35,850 nt of DNA from an uncultured Prevotella sp. (lineage in GTDB: Bacteria > Bacteroidota > Bacteroidia > Bacteroidales > Bacteroidaceae): NCBI GenBank assembly GCA_934256705.1, contig CAKQPF010000037.1, positions 1-35,850 of the forward strand, in the 5' to 3' direction. Below the pieces are notes generated by a model. That model had not been told where the DNA came from. It saw nothing but the letters and a program-made list of their open reading frames with translations, and made no database searches. The stretch's first letter is position 1. Each line of letters begins with the position of its first letter. The position numbers and the translations under genes were made by a program. Of this stretch, positions 8,418-15,644 are shown one piece after another.

Positions 8418-8597
8418 ATTAGCTTTGTTATATTTCGAGGCTATTTTCGAGGTCAAAGTGCAAGTGAGGGAAGGAGTTATGCGGGCATAACGACTGAACG
8501 AACTTGCGCTTTGAGCCGAAAAGAGTCCGAAATATAACAAAACGTCATCCTTACAATTAAGTTTTATATAACGGTGGTAATTTATAGAACCACCCTA
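8402..8597. mobile_element. 196-base palindromic element with 20-bp perfect terminal inverted repeats
   Basis: TAGGGTGGTTCTATAAATTA (8402-8421) is repeated exactly inverted at 8578-8597. Inside is a second stem: TTTGTTATATTTCG (8424-8437) pairs with 8528-8541, continues as an imperfect stem (TCAAAGTGCAAG against CTTGCGCTTTGA) and is capped by GTTATGC-GG-GCATAAC (8476-8491). The element fills the gap between the signal peptidase and the ligase-like gene and includes the stop codon of the former. A related copy of its right end lies at 12070-12103. It may be a MITE or a structured RNA element. Confidence 0.65.
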
Positions 8598-8608
8598 CAT
8601 TGCTTCAG

Positions 8609-10387
8609 ATGACAGATAAACTATCATACATACATAAGGGCTTGCAGGCCATGTCTGTAGCATTTCTCATCTTCCTCACCTTGCAGACGGGGGGAGCAAG
8701 ATGGACGGAAGCAGACCTGACCCTTGCATTGTCCTTCCCTGTCCTTGCAGGAACTGGAATCGTTGCGGCGTTGCTCTACAGGAACAAGGTGAGGATTACG
8801 ATAACAGATGCTGTGCTCACGGTATGGATGCTGTATTATGCAGGAAGGGTATATGCTGGAGGCGAATACTGTTGCGCAACGGTTTTCCTGAAGACAGTAA
8901 GTGTCTATCTCTTGTATGTCTTTCTGCGTGCGGTGTTCAGCCATTCATGTATATCCGCATGGTGGATCAAGGCAGGACTCGTATTCTTCGGATGCTACGA
9001 GGGATTGCTGGGTATATCCCAGATGATAAATGGTACGAGCCGGCATCATCTGTATCTCCTTACAGGTACATTCCAGAATCCAGGTCCGTATTCAGCTTGC
9101 CTTATGATGGCATTCGTCATCTGTGCCTTTACCCTGTCGGTATGCAGTGGCGAGGAAATCCGTTGGAGGAAACCTCCTTTCTTTCCGGAGATGATTTCCG
9201 GTATAGGCAAATATGTAAGGCTGGAGTATGTGCTTACGGTCGCCATGCTGCCGATTGTGATAGTGCTTCCAGCCACATGGAGCCGTGCCGCCTTTGTCAG
9301 TATAGCCGTCGTGATGTTGCTGGCGTTGAGAAGATACTATTGGAAATATCGCTATGCAGTATTGACATCGGTGGCGGTGATGTCTGCAAGTCTTTACTTC
9401 CTGAAGCAAGGTTCCGCTGACGGACGGCTTATGATATGGCATGCTTCGCTGGCATCATGGTGGAGCGAAGTGTGGCTCGGCGTGGGAACAGGCGGATTCT
9501 GCAATGCAGTGGCAGAAGGAATGGCAGTCCTGCATGGCGATGGTATGGACCTTTCCGGGGCAGGAGTGACTGACTATGCATATAACATCCTTTTGAAGAT
9601 ACTTGTAGAGCAAGGCTTGGTGGGATTGGGCCTGGCTTTGATGGCAGGTGGCAGTGCGTTGCTGGTATTGCGCAAGAGCAGCACCACGTTGTTCTACGCA
9701 TTGCTCTCTCTCGTCGTGTTTTCCATGTTTTCATATCCGTTTGAATTGCTTCCCTACAGGATAGTGGCAGTGATGATAGTGGCATGGAGTGAGGCTCGGA
9801 TGGGCATCCGGGTGTCGGAGACAGGCAGGATAAGTGCAGTTGCCGTACTGATTGTCATGGCATTGGTATCTTGTCAGCTCAGCAGTGTGATACGGTTGAG
9901 GTATGAAGCAGACAAGGATTACGATATGATTCGTGGACTGAATGACGAGGCTTTTGTCAAAGACTACTACGAACTGTTGCCATTGGAGTCGGACAATGCC
10001 GGTTTCCTTTTTGATTTCGGCAAGTTGCTCCGTAGCAATGCTCGTTACAATGACAGCAATGCCATGCTTCGCAGAGGAGCTTTATGCAGTGCCGACCCAA
10101 TGTTTCATGTCCTGATGGGCAACAATTACAGGGATATGTGGCACTGCAATCTGGCAGAGCAATCCTATGAGAAGGCTTTCGCCATAATGCCAAACCGCCT
10201 CTATCCGCTTTATCAACTGATGCTGATGTATAGGGACAACGGCAATGTGGAGAAGGCAAGGATTATGGCAGAGCGTGTGCTGGCTTTGAAGCCGAAGATA
10301 GAATCTCCTGCCACAAAGGAGATGAAGGGTATAGCAAAAGAAATCATGCATGATAAAAGAGGAAGCCGAAAACCTTTAATAGAGTAG
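8609..10387 (+). CDS. O-antigen ligase/Wzy-like polytopic membrane protein with C-terminal TPRs
   Basis: I use the ATG at 8609 (the TTG at 8600 is only three codons earlier). The protein is 592 residues with about ten hydrophobic segments in the first ~420. Features of the Wzy_C/O-antigen ligase group include GTFQNPGPYSACL, LPATWSRAAFVS and a long periplasmic loop starting DGRLMIWHASLASWW and leading to WLGVGTGGF. Residues ~440-580 carry TPR-like helices (for example AEQSYEKAFAIMPNRLYPLYQL and GNVEKARIMAERVLALKP). Family members transfer lipid-linked glycans to lipid A or, in PglL/PilO-type enzymes, to proteins. Its position 23 bases before an NVEAL gene suggests a local protein or peptide acceptor, but this is inference. 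Confidence 0.8.
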   Translation: MTDKLSYIHKGLQAMSVAFLIFLTLQTGGARWTEADLTLALSFPVLAGTGIVAALLYRNKVRITITDAVLTVWMLYYAGRVYAGGEYCCATVFLKTVSVYLLYVFLRAVFSHSCISAWWIKAGLVFFGCYEGLLGISQMINGTSRHHLYLLTGTFQNPGPYSACLMMAFVICAFTLSVCSGEEIRWRKPPFFPEMISGIGKYVRLEYVLTVAMLPIVIVLPATWSRAAFVSIAVVMLLALRRYYWKYRYAVLTSVAVMSASLYFLKQGSADGRLMIWHASLASWWSEVWLGVGTGGFCNAVAEGMAVLHGDGMDLSGAGVTDYAYNILLKILVEQGLVGLGLALMAGGSALLVLRKSSTTLFYALLSLVVFSMFSYPFELLPYRIVAVMIVAWSEARMGIRVSETGRISAVAVLIVMALVSCQLSSVIRLRYEADKDYDMIRGLNDEAFVKDYYELLPLESDNAGFLFDFGKLLRSNARYNDSNAMLRRGALCSADPMFHVLMGNNYRDMWHCNLAEQSYEKAFAIMPNRLYPLYQLMLMYRDNGNVEKARIMAERVLALKPKIESPATKEMKGIAKEIMHDKRGSRKPLIE

Positions 10388-10409
10388 GCATTTTTTTATT
10401 TTTAAGCAG

Positions 10410-10667
10410 ATGAAAACAAAAAGAAATCATGTGGCAATTGCACTGGTGTGTGTAGCCACTATATGTGTTGGCGCTTCAAAAGCATACAACGCATACCGTA
10501 TGACAAAAAATGTTGACGCCTTGCTCTTAGAGAACGCAATTGCTTTGTCTCAGCGTGAGTACATTGAGAATTGTGTTAGAGAAGAGGGTGAGTGTACAGT
10601 TGACGTAGGTGTCAAGGAATCTATTCTGTTATGCAAAAATAATGATGGCAGAATACAGAATATGTAA
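10410..10667 (+). CDS. NVEAL-type small exported peptide (NVEAL C)
   Basis: The gene encodes 85 residues with an N-terminal hydrophobic segment (VAIALVCVATICVGASKAY) followed by KNVDALLLENAIALSQ, a variant of the NVEAL motif. The remaining peptide is acidic and has three cysteines (ENC, EGEC, LLC). It begins 23 bases after the ligase-like gene and ends 18 bases before propeller C, so these three are probably one transcription unit. It differs strongly from the 4721 peptide beyond the leader, as expected for a variable cargo behind a conserved leader. Confidence 0.75.
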   Translation: MKTKRNHVAIALVCVATICVGASKAYNAYRMTKNVDALLLENAIALSQREYIENCVREEGECTVDVGVKESILLCKNNDGRIQNM

Positions 10668-10684
10668 TAGTTAATATTATAAGT

Positions 10685-11776
10685 ATGAAATATATATTGC
10701 TTTTTGCGTTTATAGCCCTATGTTCATGTTCCACGACATCAGGCTTGTCAAGTCACTATGTAAATGTGGAGGAGGATTATCCCGAGAAGGAATTCTTCTC
10801 GTCTTATGCTTGTGTTCGCTTGAGCCCCAGCACTCCTATGATCTCCGAGATATGCGACTTGCGTATTTCGGATGACAAGATATTCGTTTCCGATAAGACT
10901 TCAAAGGTCTTCGTGTTTACAATGAAAGGTGACTTCCTCAATGTGCTGGACAAGCGCGGGCGCGGTCCGAACGAGTATATTCAGATAAGCGACTTTGATA
11001 TAGACAATGACAAGATATATGTCCTGTCGAGACCGCAGAAGAGGGTATATGTATATTCTTCCGACTGCCACCACCTGGACACATACGAACTGAATGATTA
11101 CTATAACGGGTTGCGGATCCTGTCGGACGGCAATCTGTGTCTGGCATCAGCAAACTGCAATGACCAGCAATACAATTATCTTATCTATGATGTTCGGACA
11201 AAGACCTACACAAACAGATACCTCCCTTTCTCCAGAAACGAATCAATGCTGGTAAGCTGTTATCATCCTTTTCTGGGCAGGGCAGGAGATACATTGTATA
11301 TCAACAATCCTTACTCTACTGTTATAACAGAACTGTGCGGCAAGGAAATCGGTTGGACAAAAAGCTATTCATTCAACACCAAGGAGCAGCTTCCCGATAT
11401 GCCTTCCGACTACACGTTCGAGCAATTACATAAAGATTATGCCAATAAGCGGACAGTGAGGAATCTTTCGCTCTACTGCCGTACGGACGCTTATGAATAT
11501 ATAGGCTATGAGCTGTTTGGAGAATATGGGTTGAGCTTCTATCTTACCCAGATAGACAAGGCCGATGCGTCCAAGACGATGATGTCGTTGAATGATATAG
11601 ACAAGAACTTCCCTTATATCTCTTTGCCCTGTTCCGTAAAAGGCAAGTCCCTGGTATCAGCGATGTCCGCCTCCCGCATACTAAACCTGGAGAAGAACGG
11701 CAAACTGTCGAAATTCAAGTCGGAAGGCTTGCAGGACAGTGACAATCCAGTGGTATTCATCCATCATCTGAAGTAG
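10685..11776 (+). CDS. 6-bladed beta-propeller lipoprotein (propeller C, DUF5128-like)
   Basis: The product has 363 residues with a lipoprotein signal ending ALCSC (Cys15). Repeated blades are visible, for example DDKIFVSDKTSKVFVFTMKG, NDKIYVLSRPQKRVYVYSS and LRILSDGNLCLASA, and the shared motif GRGPNEY lies at the end of the second strand pair. It is closest to propeller B in layout. Surface or periplasmic location is expected; its function is unknown. It lies directly after NVEAL C. Confidence 0.8.
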   Translation: MKYILLFAFIALCSCSTTSGLSSHYVNVEEDYPEKEFFSSYACVRLSPSTPMISEICDLRISDDKIFVSDKTSKVFVFTMKGDFLNVLDKRGRGPNEYIQISDFDIDNDKIYVLSRPQKRVYVYSSDCHHLDTYELNDYYNGLRILSDGNLCLASANCNDQQYNYLIYDVRTKTYTNRYLPFSRNESMLVSCYHPFLGRAGDTLYINNPYSTVITELCGKEIGWTKSYSFNTKEQLPDMPSDYTFEQLHKDYANKRTVRNLSLYCRTDAYEYIGYELFGEYGLSFYLTQIDKADASKTMMSLNDIDKNFPYISLPCSVKGKSLVSAMSASRILNLEKNGKLSKFKSEGLQDSDNPVVFIHHLK

Positions 11777-11824
11777 GGAGTTGTTTTTTTATATTCGTTA
11801 TATTTTTCAGTTTCTTCTTTTTAG

Positions 11825-12076
11825 GTGTTTATGTATTATTTTAAAAGTTTTATTTTTTTATCATTGGAGTCTGGTTTTTGTCAGGCAATTTATATTGATA
11901 CGTTAGGAGTTTTTGCAAAACGGAACTCGCATATTCCAAAAGAATCCATGTATCATGTTTTTTTGTTGGATAATGAAAATCATATTATTCTGGTAGGTAA
12001 TCCATTGACAAATAAGACAATTGAGAATCATTTTATGAAGATTGTGACTAAACGACTTGAAATGACTTCTATATAA
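11825..12076 (+). pseudogene. Truncated thioredoxin-like lipoprotein (Trx-like C remnant)
   Basis: Only the C-terminal part of the family is present: AIYIDTLGVFAKRNSHIP, then YHVFLLDNENHIILVGNPL, matching the ends of the 1112 and 6985 products. The N-terminal ~110 residues with lipobox and CxxC are missing, and the only start is GTG at 11825 after an AT-rich stretch. It has probably lost function. Its last codons run into the 12070-12103 repeat. Confidence 0.7.
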
Positions 12077-12103
12077 ACGGTGGTGATTTATAGAACCGCC
12101 CTA
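12070..12103. repeat. Second copy of the right end of the 8402-8597 element
   Basis: Bases 12084-12103 match 8578-8597 at 18 of 20 positions and the homology continues upstream through ACGGTGGT and TATATA. In both copies GGTGGT can pair with the A-C-C-R-C-C that follows; the A-to-G change keeps pairing through a G-U. No left end was seen nearby, so this is a partial copy or a conserved leader element. It overlaps the end of the Trx-like C remnant. Confidence 0.55.
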
Positions 12104-12111
12104 TCAACATA

Positions 12112-12207
12112 ATGAAAATCAGAAAAGTCAAATCATTGACTGTCGTTGCAATGTTGGCAGCGACGATAGCTGGATGGTGGAATGGTTATTCATTTTTAAT
12201 ACTTTAA
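12112..12207 (+). pseudogene. Truncated NVEAL-type leader peptide gene (NVEAL D remnant)
   Basis: A 31-codon reading frame encodes a basic start (MKIRKVKS) and a hydrophobic segment (LTVVAMLAATIAGWWNGYS) like the leaders of the other two NVEAL genes, then stops after FLIL. The NVEAL motif and mature region are absent. It lies after the Trx-like C remnant and five bases before the start of propeller D, in the place where a peptide gene would be expected. It is probably a decayed or deleted peptide gene. Confidence 0.5.
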
Positions 12208-12212
12208 AGTTT

Positions 12213-13301
12213 ATGAAGTCACTTCTATTATATCTCTTTGTAATGACGTTGTTGTTCTCATGTGATGACCGCCGATTCTATTCTGTAGATTCATTACGTG
12301 TAGTTGAAGTCCCGGAGAATGCAGATTCCCTGCTTTGCAGTGGAGTAATAACAAACAGTGCAGAGATACGCAACGTACTGTCTGCTGGTAAATATCTGAT
12401 TGTTGTTCAGGATTGTGGCGATACTATATTCAAGATAATAGACGTGAAATGCGATTCTGTAATTGCGGGCTTTGGTCAGGTAGGTAGAGCAAGCAATGAG
12501 TTTTCCCAGGTTCCATGTTTTTATTATATTTCCAGTGATGAGGAGGGTAAAGACCTTCTATACGTGCAGGAATTGGATAGAACCAAGGTGATTGACCTCG
12601 AAAAATCAATCAAGGAAAGTAAATGCGTTGTCAGGCGAACGATATTGGAAAGCGATTCTCCCATCACTCACGCTTGCTTACATATCAATCAGAACGAGAA
12701 AATGGTGGACAAGGCTGTCGCTTTTTCTGATGCCAGAGAGCTTACTATGGAAAGACCGACATATACACATTATAAAAACCGGACAGAAGAGAAAGTATGG
12801 AATATCTATCCCGCATTGGTGGATGTGGATAATCCCAATCTGTTGAAACTATTGTATATGGACAGATTGTTCGTGAAGAAGGATGGGACTAAAGCTTTAA
12901 GCATGATGAAGTTTATCGACCATCTCACTATCTTCGATCTGCACACCGGCAAGACATTAGGTCTCGTGGATTCTCATAGTTATGGCTTTGATTTCCTGAA
13001 TGAAGAAATCACATCGGATAATTATCTGGAGAAATTAAAGATCTACAATATGGCAGCTTGCGTGAACGATGATTACATTCTCATGCTCAAGGATTGCAGA
13101 TTATACAAGGATATGGTAGCCTCCACAGATGATGCTTACTCATCCAGGATAAGTGTTCTTGATTGGGATGGTGCATTCTTGTCTTCGTTTGTCGTGGATA
13201 GGTCGCTATGGGATATCGCTTATGTGGAAAGTGCGAATGCCTTGTATGGAGTAAGTCTGAATTTAGATAAAATATATAGATATGAATTAAAATTGAAGTA
13301 G
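12213..13301 (+). CDS. Beta-propeller lipoprotein (propeller D, TolB-like)
   Basis: I start at ATG 12213, which gives a clean lipoprotein signal (MKSLLLYLFVMTLLFSC, Cys17); the earlier in-frame ATG at 12174 lies within the NVEAL remnant. The product is 362 residues. It resembles propeller A more than B or C: AGKYLIVVQDCGDTIFKIID, then GQVGRASNEFSQV, the shared GRxxNE motif. Expected as a periplasmic or surface lipoprotein of unknown function. It is the last gene of the cluster before the efflux operon promoter. Confidence 0.78.
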   Translation: MKSLLLYLFVMTLLFSCDDRRFYSVDSLRVVEVPENADSLLCSGVITNSAEIRNVLSAGKYLIVVQDCGDTIFKIIDVKCDSVIAGFGQVGRASNEFSQVPCFYYISSDEEGKDLLYVQELDRTKVIDLEKSIKESKCVVRRTILESDSPITHACLHINQNEKMVDKAVAFSDARELTMERPTYTHYKNRTEEKVWNIYPALVDVDNPNLLKLLYMDRLFVKKDGTKALSMMKFIDHLTIFDLHTGKTLGLVDSHSYGFDFLNEEITSDNYLEKLKIYNMAACVNDDYILMLKDCRLYKDMVASTDDAYSSRISVLDWDGAFLSSFVVDRSLWDIAYVESANALYGVSLNLDKIYRYELKLK

Positions 13302-13438
13302 AGTGATGCAGGGCAAAAAAACAACGGTGCAGCGATTCGATGAAGGCAAGAAGCCGGAAGATTCGGATATGTTTTTATCAGTCGCAGTCCATTTGCCCGT
13401 AATGATATGTAAAAATAAGGAAAAAAGCGCATAGGAAT

Positions 13439-13469
13439 TTTGCCATCTGCCTTTTTTTTGTTACCTTTG
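13439..13469 (+). promoter_or_regulatory. Bacteroidetes-type promoter of the efflux operon
   Basis: TTTG at 13439-13442, 19 bases, then TACCTTTG at 13462-13469 match the -33/-7 consensus with the right spacing. Transcription would start near 13476, 35 bases before the tolC-like start codon. Confidence 0.75.
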
Positions 13470-13510
13470 TATCTCATCTCGCAATCAATCAAACTACCAT
13501 AACCGAAAGA

Positions 13511-14986
13511 ATGAAACTGAAGCTAACTATTATTTCCCTCATCATGCATAGCGTGGCGGTATGCGCTCAGCAGCTTACTCTTGCCAACGCCATCACCATT
13601 GCGCAGGAGAACAGCCTTGATGCCCAGATAGCGAGATACAGCTTTATGGGCAGCTACTGGCAGTATCGCTCGTTCAAGGCTCAGATGCTCCCTTCGCTCA
13701 ATCTCAGTGGTGGGCTCGGTGGTTTCAACCATTCTGTCATTGAGACAAGAGACTATGAGACGGGAAGGGTCAATCAGGTGAACAACAATACGATGACCAA
13801 TTCCGTCACCCTTTCCATGGACCAGGAGATAGTAGCCACGGGCGGCAAGGTGTCGCTGCAGTCGTATCTCTACCGCCTCGACCAGTTCACTTATGATGAA
13901 AAGACCTACAAGACCCAGCCGCTGCGCATCAGTTACACCCAGCCACTGCGTTCTTTCAATTCGCTGAAGTGGCAGAAGAAGACGGCTCCAATGGAATATC
14001 AGATAGCGGAGCGCACTTACCTCACCGCTTTGCAGGACATTACGATAAAGGCGACGACGCTATTCTTCAATGTCCTTGCGGCGCAGTCCGACTACAAGCA
14101 GAGCCTTGCCACGGTCAGCGACCGAGAGAAACTCTACGAGATGGCGCAGAAACGTATCGCCCTGACCACCACCACCAAGAGCGAGGTGCTCCAGATGGAG
14201 CTTTCACTGCTCAATGCAAGAATGGCGGTGACGACAAACAAGATAGCCCTCGACGATGCCATGTACGACTTTTTCTCGTTTCTCAGGGTGACGGACTATT
14301 CCAATGCCGAGCTTGTTCCGCCATACAACACTCCCGACATCATCGTCAGTGCGGATGAAGTGGTGCAGAAAGCCATCAATAATTCCTCACATACCCTTGA
14401 GCAGAAACTGCTGATGCTGCAGGCGGAGCGCACTGTGGCGCAGTCAAAGTCGCAGCGCGGACTGCAGATGACGCTCAGCAGCGAGCTGGGACTGTCGCAG
14501 ACAGGCAACACTTTCAGTTCGGCATACGGACGCCTGAAGGACAATGAGATAATCGGACTCACGCTCTCCCTGCCCATCTTCGACTGGGGCGTGAGCAAAG
14601 GCAAGGTGAAGATGGCGGAAGCACAGCTGGACGTGGTGCGCACAAAGGTGGAGCAGTCCAACCTTGACTATATGCAGGGACTGCGCAAGAAGGTGATGCA
14701 ATTCAATGCCCAGCCGTTGCAATGCCGCAATGCGCTCCGTGCTCAGGAGATAGCGGTGGAGCGATATGAGATCATGCGCAAGCGATATGAGACGGGATCC
14801 ATCTCAGTAACCGACCTCAACACTGCCCAGCAGGAGATGGAGTCTGCCAAAGCGAAGTATATCAACCAGCTCCTCACTTTCTGGAACGACTATTACAGTC
14901 TTCAGAAATCCACCCTCTACGACTGGCAACGCAAGGCAGACCTGAAGGACATCACACCGTCTGTTAAAATGAAGATTGAAGAATGA
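13511..14986 (+). CDS. TolC-family outer membrane efflux protein
   Basis: The 491-residue protein has a cleavable signal (residues 1-19, ending VAVCAQ) and begins the mature chain with LTLANAITIAQENS, typical of outer membrane efflux proteins. Two similar halves of long helices with membrane strands are present; the second half shows the family pattern LTLSLPIFDWGVSKGKVKMAEAQL and YETGSISVTDLNTAQQE. It should form the trimeric outer-membrane duct of the pump encoded downstream. It is the first gene after the promoter. Its final codons (KMKIEE) and stop are inside the GAAGAAT array, so the array has grown into or replaced the natural 3' end. Confidence 0.9.
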   Translation: MKLKLTIISLIMHSVAVCAQQLTLANAITIAQENSLDAQIARYSFMGSYWQYRSFKAQMLPSLNLSGGLGGFNHSVIETRDYETGRVNQVNNNTMTNSVTLSMDQEIVATGGKVSLQSYLYRLDQFTYDEKTYKTQPLRISYTQPLRSFNSLKWQKKTAPMEYQIAERTYLTALQDITIKATTLFFNVLAAQSDYKQSLATVSDREKLYEMAQKRIALTTTTKSEVLQMELSLLNARMAVTTNKIALDDAMYDFFSFLRVTDYSNAELVPPYNTPDIIVSADEVVQKAINNSSHTLEQKLLMLQAERTVAQSKSQRGLQMTLSSELGLSQTGNTFSSAYGRLKDNEIIGLTLSLPIFDWGVSKGKVKMAEAQLDVVRTKVEQSNLDYMQGLRKKVMQFNAQPLQCRNALRAQEIAVERYEIMRKRYETGSISVTDLNTAQQEMESAKAKYINQLLTFWNDYYSLQKSTLYDWQRKADLKDITPSVKMKIEE

Positions 14987-15061
14987 AGAATGAAGAATGG
15001 TTTGCGCCGTTGAGGTGGAGTGAAAAGTGAAAAGTGAAGAGTGAAAAGTGAAGAGTGAAAA
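14971..15061. repeat. Two 7-base tandem arrays: GAAGAAT x4 and GTGAARA x6
   Basis: Bases 14971-14998 are four copies of a GAAGAAT-type unit (first copy GAAGATT). Bases 15020-15061 are six copies of GTGAAAA/GTGAAGA. Period and composition are related, and the same GTGAARR unit makes up the hairpin at 22998-23037. The first array contains the stop codon of the tolC-like gene. Confidence 0.75.
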
Positions 15062-15094
15062 ATCGCGCTGACGCAGTTGGAACTTCTTGCACTC

Positions 15095-15147
15095 AACCAG
15101 ACAACTAAACAACAAAACAACAAAACAACAAGACAACAAAACAACAT
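15095..15147. repeat. 8-base tandem array of ACAACAAA type
   Basis: Units such as ACAACTAA, ACAACAAA and ACAACAAG follow each other with a period of eight bases. Similar arrays occur at 19933-19966 and 23481-23517. The gap between the tolC-like gene and the adaptor (14987-15644) holds this array, the hairpins at 15186-15278 and the repeats at 15477-15566. Confidence 0.7.
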
Positions 15148-15185
15148 AATTCACAATTCGGTTAAATGAAGAATGGCAACAAGAT

Positions 15186-15278
15186 TAGGCTGGAAGCCTA
15201 TACCGAGCGAAGCGAGAGTAACCCGGGACGAAGTCTCGGGACTATAACCTCGTAAAGGAGAACTGTCTGGAAGACAGT
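15186..15278. repeat. Row of small hairpins with constant GGA/GAA loops
   Basis: TAGGCT-GGA-AGCCTA (15186-15200), CCCGGGAC-GAA-GTCTCGGG (15222-15240, one G-U pair) and ACTGTCT-GGA-AGACAGT (15262-15278) have unrelated stems but near-constant three-base loops. The spacers share ends of TATACC, GTAACC, TATAACC and GTACC type. Sequence between the first two (CGAGCGAAGCGAGAG) contains GAA in the same position but does not pair well. Confidence 0.6.
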
Positions 15279-15341
15279 ACCTTGCTATATATCCATACTT
15301 CAAACGGATTTCGCATATTATAATATCAATAGAGAAAAATA

Positions 15342-15461
15342 ATGAAAAATATATTTGTTTATTTTTATTTATTGATATTTCATCCTGCAACACAGGACCA
15401 CCGAACTACGGAACAAGGAAAAATGGAACAAAACAGTAAAGGAAATGCTTTCAAAAGATGA
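15342..15461 (+). CDS. Possible 39-residue peptide with hydrophobic start
   Basis: A short frame begins MKNIFVYFYLLIFHPATQ and continues hydrophilic to a TGA. The start resembles a signal segment, and a weak purine stretch (AGAGAAAAATA) precedes the ATG. There is no recognised relative and it could be chance in AT-rich DNA. Confidence 0.2.
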   Translation: MKNIFVYFYLLIFHPATQDHRTTEQGKMEQNSKGNAFKR

Positions 15462-15476
15462 TAGCGAAGCTTTCAC

Positions 15477-15566
15477 GATGCAAAAGCATAGATATTACAC
15501 TGTAAAAGCATAGATATTGCGCCCTAAAAGCATAGTTATTACGCTCTGAAAACTATGCTTTTGCAA
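15477..15566. repeat. Three 22-base direct repeats and one inverted copy (AAAAGCATAG type)
   Basis: Three units with AAAAGCATAG then A/T-TATT occur about 22 bases apart starting near 15482, 15503 and 15525. They are followed by AACTATGCTTTTGCAA (15550-15565). The last copy pairs perfectly over 12 bases with the first (GCAAAAGCATAG) and over most of that length with the other two, so alternative hairpins are possible. A related palindrome lies at 25348-25395. Confidence 0.65.
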
Positions 15567-15644
15567 CGTCTTTATAATCAGATGGTTGCAAGGGTGCTTC
15601 GGGTGCAGTTACTCAAATAGGAAAAATAGAACAATTCTAACAGT

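Noticed and set aside
8701..9420. A 239-residue plus-strand gene
   Set aside because: It overlaps the ligase-like gene in another frame, has odd Cys/Arg-rich composition and no membrane pattern or recognised motif.
13302..13438. A 40-codon frame after propeller D
   Set aside because: No start context, signal or recognised motif; it ends before the efflux promoter and looks like chance.
14804..15154. A minus-strand gene encoding a hydrophobic protein
   Set aside because: The frame is a translation of the 7- and 8-base tandem arrays and the antisense of the tolC-like gene.
15481..15566. A small CRISPR array
   Set aside because: Only three 22-base periods exist, there are no unique spacers, the last copy is inverted and no cas genes are present.
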